Assembly (NCBI GenBank): GCA_025358925.1
Contig: JANYHT010000065.1
Span: 1 to 64,000 of the forward strand
Direction of reading: 5' to 3'
DNA: 64,000 bases
DNA from: Gemmatimonadaceae bacterium
GTDB taxonomy: Bacteria > Gemmatimonadota > Gemmatimonadetes > Gemmatimonadales > Gemmatimonadaceae
Shown: positions 9,342-18,867 of the stretch, in pieces
Layout: each line of letters opens with the position of its first letter
Position numbering within the stretch: the stretch's first letter is position 1
Notes under the pieces: model-generated
The model's input: the letters and a program-made list of their open reading frames with translations, nothing else
Told to the model about the DNA's origin: nothing
Databases searched by the model: none
Position numbers and translations under genes: made by a program

Positions 9342-10678
9342 GGACGCTCTTTCCGTGGCGACTGGGCGGCGCGTGCTAACGCATCGCTCATAGTTGGCAT
9401 GTTGGCGATGTTCTCGGCACCGATAGCTGCGTGTAACTCGAGCATGCTCAACCGCTGCGCAATAAGCGTGCGATAGAACAGTTGACGTGCGTCGGCGAGT
9501 GCTCGTGACGCGTCGAGTACTTGCATGAGCGGCACCGCACCCTCTCGATACGCACCGAGCGTGATCGCACGCGCATCTTCGGCGCGTCGCAAATAACCGG
9601 CTTGCAACGCGCGCATTTGTTGCGACAACGCGCGCGTTGCTTCGAGCGCACCGGCAACGTCAGCGACGATTTGCCGTTCCATCCATACTGCATCTTGTTG
9701 CCGCGCGCGCAGCTCCGACGTGGCGCGATTTATCTCTCCGCGGTTCTGATCAAAGATCGGCAACGGAATCATGATTCCCGCCATAAACGATCGCACGCCC
9801 GCCGTGGACTTTTCGCCCAGCATCCCACTGGCCTCGCGAAATACTGCGGATTGCTCAAAGGCTCGACTTGCTTGCGCGGCGGCGACACGAGATCGAGCCG
9901 CTGCGAGATCCGAGCGTAGCAGGCGCGCAAGCTCGACAACTTGCTCGAGCGCGGGAAACTCGTGGGGTATCTCTACTGAGTCGGCGAACACTGTCGTGAT
10001 AGAATCGATGTCGACGAAAGCGGCAAGCAGCGCGTCAGCCCGGGCAACCTCGATACGACCAAGTGCTACCTCCGTCGCGGCAGCATCGCGCTCCACTTGC
10101 ACCCGCAGGAGATCGACCTCGGCGGCTGCACCCTGTTGCACGCGCACCTCGGTGTAGCGCACCAAGGAGTCGAGCCACAATTGTACATCGCTCGAGGCAG
10201 CGAGTGCGCGCTGCGCAAGCGCGAGTCGGTAGAAGGATCGCGCCGCATCGAACGCGACGCGCTGCGAGGTGACGCGGAGATCTGCGCCAGCAGCGTTCAC
10301 GAGTTGATCTGCTTGACGTGCGCGAGGGCGCTGCTGGTACACACTGGCCAACGGCACGGTGACGAATGTCGAAATCTCACGACTCATCCCGCTTGAAGGT
10401 GCGCGACCCGGAAACGGTCCGTTCTCCTCTTGCCAAGAAAGCATCGGATTGCCGAACGCACGCGCCGTGGTGCGCGCGCCTCGTGCCGCGTCTACTCTAT
10501 ACGCGGAGGCCGCGATTGTCGGATGTTTCGCCGTGATGCGCGACAGCACGGAGTCGAGGGTGAACGCGTGAGCTTGCGCTCGCGCAGCCGATGACCACGC
10601 ACATCCTATCAGCGCAGCCAACATGAGTCGGCGGTAGAGAAAACGCACCGGACGTATACTCCTGGAAATGTGCGACAC
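9338..10678 (-). CDS. TolC family outer membrane efflux protein (CzcC/CusC-like)
   Basis: FTLDSVLSRITAKHPTIAASAYRVDAARG and helical coiled-coil repeats; 4-nt overlap with the adaptor gene. Confidence 0.92.
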   Translation of the reverse strand: MSHISRSIRPVRFLYRRLMLAALIGCAWSSAARAQAHAFTLDSVLSRITAKHPTIAASAYRVDAARGARTTARAFGNPMLSWQEENGPFPGRAPSSGMSREISTFVTVPLASVYQQRPRARQADQLVNAAGADLRVTSQRVAFDAARSFYRLALAQRALAASSDVQLWLDSLVRYTEVRVQQGAAAEVDLLRVQVERDAAATEVALGRIEVARADALLAAFVDIDSITTVFADSVEIPHEFPALEQVVELARLLRSDLAAARSRVAAAQASRAFEQSAVFREASGMLGEKSTAGVRSFMAGIMIPLPIFDQNRGEINRATSELRARQQDAVWMERQIVADVAGALEATRALSQQMRALQAGYLRRAEDARAITLGAYREGAVPLMQVLDASRALADARQLFYRTLIAQRLSMLELHAAIGAENIANMPTMSDALARAAQSPRKERP

Positions 10679-10797
10679 TCGTCGGCGAGTGAAAGACTCG
10701 GCGACCGCGGGCGGCGCAGCGATGTTGAATTCGTTGAAACGAGAAACGTCGTCTTGTCGCGGAATACCCGCGCGACCGCGACGGACCTTCGGCCGTG

Positions 10798-11157
10798 CTA
10801 CGCTAGCGGCGGAGGTACAAGCGGTATCGGTTCCACACTGCGCACAATGTCAGTCACAGTAAAATAAATCTGTACTTCGGGCGATGGCGCGCGAACTTGG
10901 ACCGACGCGATAGCGCGCAGCGCCACACAGTGATCACACCCGCAACCAATCGCATCGCGCACAATATTACGCTCGCTACCGGACATCATCGTTGGCGCGT
11001 CCGTCGGCGTTGCAGATGCCGTCATGCACGACACCGACGACGAGCCCTCGCGACCAAATACGTGTGCCAGCAGCACGTCAAATGACGAGCAGCCGAGACA
11101 CCAGACGGTGAGGAGCGCGGTGGAGAGGCGCGCGAGGCGGTTGGGGAGGGTACCCAT
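10798..11157 (-). CDS. Small secreted Cys-containing protein upstream of the RND operon, unknown function
   Basis: Hydrophobic N-terminus LARLSTALLTVWCLGCSS, then GCGCDHC motif; co-directional with the efflux genes. Confidence 0.6.
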   Translation of the reverse strand: MGTLPNRLARLSTALLTVWCLGCSSFDVLLAHVFGREGSSSVSCMTASATPTDAPTMMSGSERNIVRDAIGCGCDHCVALRAIASVQVRAPSPEVQIYFTVTDIVRSVEPIPLVPPPLA

Positions 11158-11168
11158 TCGAGGAAAGC

Positions 11169-11252
11169 TAATTAGGGATGAGGGGTTAGGGGTTAGGGAA
11201 TGAACAACCCTTCAATCCCTAACCCCTAACCCCTCATCCCTAATCCCTAACA
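11169..11252. repeat. Telomere-like heptamer array, inverted repeat
   Basis: TTAGGGATGAGGGGTTAGGGGTTAGGGAATGAACAACCCTTCAATCCCTAACCCCTAACCCCTCATCCCTAATCCCTAAC; lies 3' of argJ. Confidence 0.92.
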
Positions 11253-12437
11253 TCAGCTGGAGTAGTATGCGGCGTTTTCCTCAACGTAGCCCTTGGTCAA
11301 ATCGCAGCCAAAGGCGTGAGCATTTCCCTCGCCAACGCCGAGTGATACGTCAAGATCTACCACATCGCGCGAAAGTGTTTCACGCACTACGGCGTCGTCG
11401 AACGCCAATCGCTCGCCATTGCGGACTACTTGAAAGGCGTTAATCCACGCATCGGTCCGCTCTGGCCGAATTATGCAGTCGAAGCACTTGCCGATCGCCA
11501 TCAACAGCCGACCAACATTTGGATCTGCGCCGTGAACCATGGTTTTGATCAACGGGGAATTCACAATCGACTTCGCCACCACCTGCGCCTCTGTCTCATT
11601 CAATGCGCCACGTACGGTCACGCGAATGAGGCGTGTCGCGCCTTCACCATCACGCGCCAGTGTTTCGCACATGCGCACGCAGCCCGCCAGCAGCGTCTCG
11701 TAGAACGCCGCCTGATCGACATGTCCTGCCAGTCCATTCGCGAGAATGGCACAGGTGTCCGACGTGCTCGTATCGGTGTCGACGGATAACGTATTGAACG
11801 ATTCTTTCACGGCGCGGCGCAACATACCGTCCAGTGTTGGCGCATCAAACGCAGCATCGGTAAAGATGTACGCCAACATCGTTGCCATGTTCGGCTCAAT
11901 CATGCCGGAGCCTTTGGCGACCCACGTAATAGTGGCAGCGCCAACCGATGCTGACAGCGCCTTCGGATGTGTGTCGGTGGTCATGATACCTTCGGCGCCG
12001 ACCATTGGATCATCCTGCAAATCCCCCGCGATTCCGGCGATACCGCGTTCAATTTTTTCAATCGGCAACGGGACGCCAATCACGCCTGTCGAGCTCACAA
12101 GCACGCGGTTTGACGTGGTGCGCAACTCAGTCGCGGCCGCTTCGGCCATACGTCGCGCGTTTTCGACACCAAGTGCGCCGGTGGCAACGTTGCTGACTTT
12201 GCTGTTGGCGATAATCGCGCGCAGCTTTCCGCCGCGTATCGTTTCACGTCCCAGAATAATCGGCGCTCCCGGAAAGTGATTGCGCGTAAATACGGCCGCT
12301 GCTGCTGCATCAACGTCGCTGACAAACAGCGTTAAATCGCGCGCGGTTGGCTTGAGTCCAACGTTGCGACTGGCGCAGTGAAAGCCGCGAGGGAAGACGG
12401 GTCTCTGATGAAACGGGGTGGGGCGAATGTCAGGCAT
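11253..12437 (-). CDS. argJ: Bifunctional ornithine acetyltransferase / N-acetylglutamate synthase
   Basis: GLKPTARDLTLFVSD, KGSGMIEPNMATMLAYIFTDAAF (ATML autocleavage site). Start placed at MPDIRPTPFHQRPVFPRGF rather than the longest ORF start. Confidence 0.93.
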   Translation of the reverse strand: MPDIRPTPFHQRPVFPRGFHCASRNVGLKPTARDLTLFVSDVDAAAAAVFTRNHFPGAPIILGRETIRGGKLRAIIANSKVSNVATGALGVENARRMAEAAATELRTTSNRVLVSSTGVIGVPLPIEKIERGIAGIAGDLQDDPMVGAEGIMTTDTHPKALSASVGAATITWVAKGSGMIEPNMATMLAYIFTDAAFDAPTLDGMLRRAVKESFNTLSVDTDTSTSDTCAILANGLAGHVDQAAFYETLLAGCVRMCETLARDGEGATRLIRVTVRGALNETEAQVVAKSIVNSPLIKTMVHGADPNVGRLLMAIGKCFDCIIRPERTDAWINAFQVVRNGERLAFDDAVVRETLSRDVVDLDVSLGVGEGNAHAFGCDLTKGYVEENAAYYSS

Positions 12438-12597
12438 CCAGCAAAGTTGAATAGTTGATGGGCACCGCGCCAGTGAACGCGCGTTGGGGACGCTCGTGGC
12501 CATGCGCGCCACTGTTTTTGCACACTCGGGTATTTCGTCACTTAGACTTCTCGCTGGTTTGATATCCCACCCACCTCGCACCCGAACCGTGCACGAC

Positions 12598-14622
12598 ATG
12601 TCCTGTCATACCTCTCGCCGTCCGTCGGTCTGGGCGCTGGCTGCGGCGCTCTCCGCGTCGTCCGTGCTGTCCGCGCAACCCACCGCGCCACAACGTCCGC
12701 GTCCGATGTCCGTTGCGGACACCTCGATTTTTGCGCCGCTTGTTCTGCCGACGGCAAATGAACTCCGTGCGGGCAGCGGTGCCGCGGGTGCGCGCTACTG
12801 GCAGAACCGCGCGGACTACGCCATCGCGGCAACACTCGACACCACAGCGAAAACCGTGAGGGGCGAGATGACGCTGCGTTACGCGAATCATTCACCAGAC
12901 ACGCTCCGGTTTATCTGGCTGCAAACGGAGCAGAACGCGTTTCGCAGTAACTCGCTGAACTCTTTCATTTTTCCGGAAGCCTCACGCTTTGGCGCGCGTG
13001 GTTTCGAGGGCGGCGATGTGTTCACAAAGCTCGAGCAAGTGCTCGGCGTCGCCGCTGGCGCGAAGGGCGGGAAGCATGCCCCGCTCAAATCGCGGCCCAA
13101 CGAAACGATGACCAAAGTCGATCTGGCCGAACCGTTGGCGCCGGGTAAGACGGCGACGATTGATATGGCGTGGAGCTTTCTCGTGCCGGAACATGGTGCG
13201 GATCGCATGGGGCGCGAAGGCGCACTCTTCGAAATTGCACAATGGTATCCTCGGGTCGCCGTGTACGACGACGTGCGCGGATGGAATACGGAACCGTACT
13301 TAGGGCAGGGTGAGTTTTATCTCGACTATGGTGACTACACGCTGGCCATTACCGTGCCAGCGGGCTACACCGTGGCCGCAACGGGTGCGCTACAAAATGC
13401 GAGCGAGGTGTTAATGCCGGCCGTGTTGGCGCGACACGCGTTGGCCGCGAAGTCCGACACGGTGATCCGTCTTATCACCGAGGCCGATTTGAAGAGTGGG
13501 AACGCTCGTCCGCGCACCACCGGCACGATGACATGGCGTTTCGTCGCGAAGAATGTACGCGATGCGGTGTGGGCAGCGTCGCCCGATTTCCAATGGGATG
13601 CATCAAGCTGGAAAGGCATCATGGCGTATGCCTATTATCGGCCAGGCGCCGCCGTAAATTGGCACGACGCGGCGGACCAGTCGCGCATGTCGATCATGGA
13701 ATATTCAGAACGATGGTTCCAATATCCGTGGCCGCACATTTCCGCCATCGAAGGGCCGATCAGCGGCATGGAATATCCGATGGTCGCCATGGAAAATAAA
13801 AGTCAGGATGTGTACGATCTTTACAACGTGGTGACGCACGAGATCGGGCACATGTGGTTTCCGATGATCGTTGGCAGTAACGAGCGCGTGTACATGTGGC
13901 AGGACGAAGGGTTCAACACGTTCATCAATACGTTTTCGGAGGCGCGTCGCTATCCCGAGAAGGGTGATCAGATGGCGCGCGCGGCTGTAGAGCGTCGTCA
14001 AGTTGAGCAGTTCATGACGCAGGGAATCGATAAGCCCGTCAATATCGGACCCGACCGCATTGATCCACGTTTCTTGGGCGAGAACGCCTATGTGAAACCG
14101 AGTGTGGGTCTGCAATTGTTACGTCAGGAAATTCTTGGGCCGGCGGCGTTTGACGATGCGTTTCGTACATATGTGTCACGCTGGGCCTACAAGCATCCCA
14201 CGCCGACCGATTTTTTCCGCACCATGGAAGATGTTGGTGGACGGCGCTTGGATTGGTTTTGGCGGGAGTGGTTTGTTGAGAACGCGCGCTTTGATCAGAG
14301 CGTGGACACCGTCGTTGTGCGGAAGTTGGGAGATACGACGAAGGTGGCGGTGCTGTACGGCAATCGTGAGCGAGGCGTGTTGCCCATGCGCGCGCGCTTC
14401 ACGTTTTCTGACGGAACGACAAAGGACTACAATTATCCGGCCGAAGTGTGGAGCACGAATAGTCGACAGTATTTGCGCGAGTATTCGTTCACTGGTAAAG
14501 ACTTAGTTCGCGTAGAGCTCGACCCCGATGGTCGATTGCTGGATATTGATCGAACCAACAACAGTTGGGTTCGAAGCGCGCAGTACCGTGACGAACTGCG
14601 CGAGAAGATAAACGACAGATGA
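12598..14622 (+). CDS. M1 family zinc metallopeptidase, secreted
   Basis: HEIGHMWFPMIVGSNERVYMWQDEGFNTF (HExxH-x18-E); signal peptide MSCHTSRRPSVWALAAALSASSVLSAQ. Confidence 0.92.
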   Translation: MSCHTSRRPSVWALAAALSASSVLSAQPTAPQRPRPMSVADTSIFAPLVLPTANELRAGSGAAGARYWQNRADYAIAATLDTTAKTVRGEMTLRYANHSPDTLRFIWLQTEQNAFRSNSLNSFIFPEASRFGARGFEGGDVFTKLEQVLGVAAGAKGGKHAPLKSRPNETMTKVDLAEPLAPGKTATIDMAWSFLVPEHGADRMGREGALFEIAQWYPRVAVYDDVRGWNTEPYLGQGEFYLDYGDYTLAITVPAGYTVAATGALQNASEVLMPAVLARHALAAKSDTVIRLITEADLKSGNARPRTTGTMTWRFVAKNVRDAVWAASPDFQWDASSWKGIMAYAYYRPGAAVNWHDAADQSRMSIMEYSERWFQYPWPHISAIEGPISGMEYPMVAMENKSQDVYDLYNVVTHEIGHMWFPMIVGSNERVYMWQDEGFNTFINTFSEARRYPEKGDQMARAAVERRQVEQFMTQGIDKPVNIGPDRIDPRFLGENAYVKPSVGLQLLRQEILGPAAFDDAFRTYVSRWAYKHPTPTDFFRTMEDVGGRRLDWFWREWFVENARFDQSVDTVVVRKLGDTTKVAVLYGNRERGVLPMRARFTFSDGTTKDYNYPAEVWSTNSRQYLREYSFTGKDLVRVELDPDGRLLDIDRTNNSWVRSAQYRDELREKINDR

Positions 14623-14731
14623 ACAACTAACGCGTTGCGTACCGCGCCGTCTCTCTTGACGTGTCGCGGTATTGCTTCGCCAATCCGCGAAACACGGACT
14701 CATCGTCGCGAACTTTTCGGAGGATAGGAAG

Positions 14732-15442
14732 ATGCAAGCACGTTTCGTGTTGTTCTCAGTGACCGCATTCTTGACGGCATCCTTGGCAGCGTGCAAGGAC
14801 TCCACCACCACACCGGTCGCGGTGATCTCGCCGGCGCGCGCGCTGGTTCGCGCGGGCGACCAGCAACGACTGACGGTCGCCACACTGGCAAGTGATTCGC
14901 TTTCAATTGGCGTGTATGCAACGGATGGCGCTCCAGTCGTGGGCGTCACCGTGCGGTGGTCCGTAGCCGGTGGCAACGGCAAGGTGGGACTCGATTCGTC
15001 GCTCACGGATGCGTCCGGTGTTGCGACTACGACATTCATCGCAGGTACTGTAGCGGGTGTTGATCAGGTCACAGCAACGATCGCCGGCCTAGATGCTGTA
15101 TTGTTTTCTGAGACTGCGCTACCTGGTGCTCCTGCACGCCTAACGGCCATGATCGCACCGGAAGATTCCTTGGTGGAAGGCGCCACGTTGATGGGACTCG
15201 GTGTGCGCGTGGTAGACCAGTTCGGCAACAGTGTGCCGAACGTAAATGTTACGTATGCTATTTTGCAGCCGATGGATGGCGATCAGCTCAGTGTACTGAC
15301 AACAACAACAAATGCGGACGGTATTGCACTCGATGCGTTCAGCGCAGGCAGCGAAGCTGGGCAACGTACCGTGACCGTGACCACCGATTCGAATCTGACG
15401 GTGACGTACTTACTGGATGTGCTGGCACCTTCGTCGAACTAA
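14732..15442 (+). CDS. Lipoprotein with bacterial Ig-like (Big_1-type) repeats
   Basis: Lipobox LAACKDS; VGVTVRWSVAGGNGKVGLDSSLTDASGVATTTFIAGTVAGVDQVTATI and a second similar repeat. Confidence 0.75.
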   Translation: MQARFVLFSVTAFLTASLAACKDSTTTPVAVISPARALVRAGDQQRLTVATLASDSLSIGVYATDGAPVVGVTVRWSVAGGNGKVGLDSSLTDASGVATTTFIAGTVAGVDQVTATIAGLDAVLFSETALPGAPARLTAMIAPEDSLVEGATLMGLGVRVVDQFGNSVPNVNVTYAILQPMDGDQLSVLTTTTNADGIALDAFSAGSEAGQRTVTVTTDSNLTVTYLLDVLAPSSN

Positions 15443-15572
15443 TCGAACACTCGTTTCGTGCACGTTGCCGTAACCGCGTGCACGAAGCTCACGAAACACC
15501 GCATGCCCGTGGTGTGATGGTTTTGCCGATACCGCTATGCCGCATGCGTCGTCCTCTCGGTATCATGTTGCA

Positions 15573-16055
15573 ATGGCTCTCATTCCACTACGTCGTCCGT
15601 TGACACTGAAACCGTCGGCGAAGGTCGCGCCCCAAGCCGCGTCGGCCGGCGCGTTGCAACACCGCCGGAAGAAGGCAGCACGCGAGCAAAATGTTGTCAC
15701 CGCAACGGTCGTGCTGGTGGTCGGAAGTCTGGCCCTCATCGGCGGCATCAGCGCGGCGAGTATGCTACAAACCAGCAACGCGCAGACGGCCATCGTCGGA
15801 TCATTTGGTGCGGTGCATACGCAGCAGCGGGACTTTCGCGTGATCAATCAGCGTTTCGCGACGTGGAGTGAGTTAAAAGCGAGCGGTATGTCGCTACCGG
15901 AAGCGCAGTCGGTGGTCACGTCAAATGCTGATGCGTCTCACTGGTTTCTGTCGATTCGTGACCGCGAAGCCGGTGTCGTGTGTGATGGTATTGGCGCATT
16001 GAACGACGAGGCAGTCGGGGTTCGACCTCCCGTGTGTCGTCCCACCAGCGAGTAG
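15573..16055 (+). CDS. Hypothetical membrane-anchored protein
   Basis: One TM segment (VVTATVVLVVGSLALIGGISAASML); start at MALIPLRRP likely. Confidence 0.5.
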   Translation: MALIPLRRPLTLKPSAKVAPQAASAGALQHRRKKAAREQNVVTATVVLVVGSLALIGGISAASMLQTSNAQTAIVGSFGAVHTQQRDFRVINQRFATWSELKASGMSLPEAQSVVTSNADASHWFLSIRDREAGVVCDGIGALNDEAVGVRPPVCRPTSE

Positions 16056-16120
16056 TCCCCGTCGCGCAGTATTGCAGGATTGGCATTTGCGCGAATGGCG
16101 GCAAATGAGTAACTCGCGGC

Positions 16121-18250
16121 GTGCATAAACTTCAGAAACTTCTTTGGCCTGCGGCGGCCTGTTCGTTTGGCCTCCTCCTCGTGACACGCGATGTTCGTGG
16201 GCAAACGACAGCGGTGGACAGTGCGCGTGCCGCAGTGCTACGCGCCGTTTCCGTCACTGTCACGCGCGATCCGGCGCGGAGCACGCTTGAATTGCCGTTT
16301 GCGACGAGCCGCGTGGTGCCGGATTCCACAAGGCCGGCATTGCGCCGCTTGACGTTTGGCGAATTGTTGTTTGCCGTACCGGGCGTGCAACTGCAAGACC
16401 GCGCGAATCCGTCGCAAGATCAGCGATTGGCGATTCGCGGGTTTGGTGCCCGATCTGCATTTGGTGTTCGCGGTGTGCGCGTGATGCGCGACGGCATTCC
16501 CATCACGCTCCCGGATGGGCAGACGCCGATGGATTGGCTGGATCTCGAGAGTATTGGGAGCGTTGAACTGGTGCGCGGGACGGCCGCGGCTTTGTACGGC
16601 AATGCCGCGGGTGGTGTGGTGGATTTCAAATCGCGCGATGCAGCACACGCGCCCGCAGCAGGAGAGGCGCGCATTTGGGACGGCGGCGGAGTGCGGCGCA
16701 TTTCGGCATTGGCCTCGGGCTCGGTGCAAGCGCGGGATAGTGTGTCGTGGTTGACGTCGTTCACGCGTACGAACGGCAATGGTGCACGCACGTGGTCTCG
16801 GCTTGATGCGACGAGCGTGTTTGCGCGTACGCTCGCCACCGTCGCGGGGACGCGACTCGAGGTGCAGGGCACACACTACGACACGCCGCGTGCAGAGAAT
16901 ACGGGTGCACTCACGGCAGCCGAATTGTCGAGTGATCCATCGTTGCCCGATTCGCTCAATATCACGAAGCATTCACGGAAAGCCGTTCGGCAGTCGCAGG
17001 TTTCGTTGTCCGCATCACGAGGGCAGGGTGGAAATGCGCTGAACGCATCCGTGTTTACCGGCACGCGGTCGTTGGACAACCCGTTGCCATTTGCCATTGT
17101 CGCGGTGCAGCGCACGGTTGCCGGTGCGTCGGTGCGCGGCAGTATGCGAACGACGCGTGTGGGTTGGCCAACACGACTGACGGCCGGTGCGGATGCGCAA
17201 CGCCAGCTTGATGATCGGGTGAACTATGAAAACTGTGCGGACGTACTGTTATTCGCCAAACCGTCCGCGAAATGTCCGCAGCCGGGCACCGAACGCGGTG
17301 CGTTGCGCCTTGATCAACAAGAGCGAGCTGTTGGTGTTGGGGTGTATGCGCGCGCAGAAGTCGAAGCGCCACACCGCGTGTTTGCGAGCGTCGCGTTGCG
17401 TCGCGATCAGGTGGCGTTTCGCGTGCGCGACCGATTCATCACCGCGACAAACCTCGACGATTCGGGCCTTCGTACGTTGTCCGCGCTGAGTCCGATGGCG
17501 GCCGTTGCGTGGCGGGTTGCTCCGCTGTGGTCGGTGTACGCGAATGTGTCGACGGCGTTTGAAACGCCCACTATTACCGAGCTCACGAACAAGGACAACG
17601 GTGCTGCAGGCTTGAACGACTCGTTGGCGCCGCAACGCACGCAGACATTAGAAGTTGGGATGCAGGGCGTCATCGCCAATCATGTGCGATTTGAGCTAGC
17701 CACTTTTCGCGCGACCGTGCGTGATGAACTCGTGCCGTTTGATGTGCCCAACGCTCCCGGGCGACGCGCATATCGTAACGCAGGCCGCACCACGCGCAGC
17801 GGCATCGAAAGTAGTGCGCGCGCGTCGCTTCCGTTTGGCGAGGCAGGCATGGCCTACACGTGGTCGCGATTTCGCTTCGATACATACGTCGTGGGGAGCG
17901 CAAGCTACGCGGGCAAGCCCATTCCCGGCGTACCGACACACCTGGCTCAAGCGTGGCTGACCGCGCGCCACAACGGATGGTTTAGCACGCTGGAAGCCAC
18001 CGCGTCATCGCGCGTGAGCGCCGATGATGCCGCCACGGTGTTCGCCTCGGGTTTTGCTGCGTGGGCGTTGCGCGCCGGCTATGCGTCACGCAACGCATCG
18101 CGTTTCACGCTCGACCCATCGGTCGGCATCGACAACCTCTTTGATCGACATTATGCGTCCGCCGTCGTCATCAACGCGACGCGCAATCGCTACTTCGAAC
18201 CGGCACTCCGCCGACGCGTGTATGTTGCGTTGCGAACAGGTATTCGTTAG
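16121..18250 (+). CDS. TonB-dependent outer membrane receptor (GTG start)
   Basis: Plug domain PGVQLQDRANPSQDQRLAIRGFGARSAFGVRGVRVMRDGIPITLPDGQTPMDWLDLESIGSVELVRGTAAALYGNAAGGVV. Confidence 0.93.
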   Translation: MHKLQKLLWPAAACSFGLLLVTRDVRGQTTAVDSARAAVLRAVSVTVTRDPARSTLELPFATSRVVPDSTRPALRRLTFGELLFAVPGVQLQDRANPSQDQRLAIRGFGARSAFGVRGVRVMRDGIPITLPDGQTPMDWLDLESIGSVELVRGTAAALYGNAAGGVVDFKSRDAAHAPAAGEARIWDGGGVRRISALASGSVQARDSVSWLTSFTRTNGNGARTWSRLDATSVFARTLATVAGTRLEVQGTHYDTPRAENTGALTAAELSSDPSLPDSLNITKHSRKAVRQSQVSLSASRGQGGNALNASVFTGTRSLDNPLPFAIVAVQRTVAGASVRGSMRTTRVGWPTRLTAGADAQRQLDDRVNYENCADVLLFAKPSAKCPQPGTERGALRLDQQERAVGVGVYARAEVEAPHRVFASVALRRDQVAFRVRDRFITATNLDDSGLRTLSALSPMAAVAWRVAPLWSVYANVSTAFETPTITELTNKDNGAAGLNDSLAPQRTQTLEVGMQGVIANHVRFELATFRATVRDELVPFDVPNAPGRRAYRNAGRTTRSGIESSARASLPFGEAGMAYTWSRFRFDTYVVGSASYAGKPIPGVPTHLAQAWLTARHNGWFSTLEATASSRVSADDAATVFASGFAAWALRAGYASRNASRFTLDPSVGIDNLFDRHYASAVVINATRNRYFEPALRRRVYVALRTGIR

Positions 18251-18273
18251 CCGTTGTAATTCGTCGGCATTCA

Positions 18274-18593
18274 CTACGGGCCCATCACCATCTCAAACAG
18301 GAGGTCCTGCCTGACAATGAAAACACAGTGGGCAGTGGAGCTTGGTACAGTGACGTCGCGGCGCTGCGAGCGATACCCAGCGGCTTCTATTTTCACCGTG
18401 TACGTGCCGCTGCCGTTGTACGTGATCCGCGCCGCGTCATAGACGCGAGTGAACTCGCATTGCGTACATGTATCTTTATGCGGGGCTTGGCCACCGCAGT
18501 GCAAGTGCTCTCTTCGGTATTGCAGCCGACTAATGCCAGCAGCGCCGACAATGCGCCGATGAATGCGACGATGTGAGATCGTCGCTTGAACAC
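18274..18593 (-). pseudogene. Frameshifted small lipoprotein with carboxypeptidase-regulatory/PEGA-like segment
   Basis: N-terminal lipoprotein signal MFKRRSHIVAFIGALSALLALVGCNTEES in one frame; C-terminal ITYNGSGTYTVKIEAAGYRSQRRDVTVP in the adjacent frame. Confidence 0.55.
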
Positions 18594-18828
18594 TTAATCT
18601 GAATTCTTTATGAAACGCATGGATCGCTCCGGCGTTGCGGGAGACTATGCCATCTGGATGCCAGGTCGGAGTGCTGCTTGTGCTTTCTGATACTGTGCTT
18701 CAAGGTTGGCGAGTGACACGAAGCCAAGCAGATCCGGAACCGACTATCAATTATGCTCGTCGATTGCGCGGTAGTAATGCATGCGTGCTTTGGCTATTCG
18801 GAGCGCTTCTCAGCATTGCGCTCCCCTC

Positions 18829-18867
18829 TCTAACCCCTATCCCCTAATCCCTATCCCGTAATCCCTA
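18829..18867. repeat. Telomere-like heptamer array (single arm)
   Basis: TCTAACCCCTATCCCCTAATCCCTATCCCGTAATCCCTA; the last CTA is the complement of the downstream gene's TAG stop. Confidence 0.88.

Noticed and set aside
16238-16972. 244-aa ORF antisense to the TonB-dependent receptor
   Set aside because: Arg/His-rich shadow frame of a confidently assigned gene.
2349-18867. Interpretation of heptamer arrays as a real linear chromosome end
   Set aside because: Arrays are internal, short, present at four places between ordinary genes, and in both orientations.
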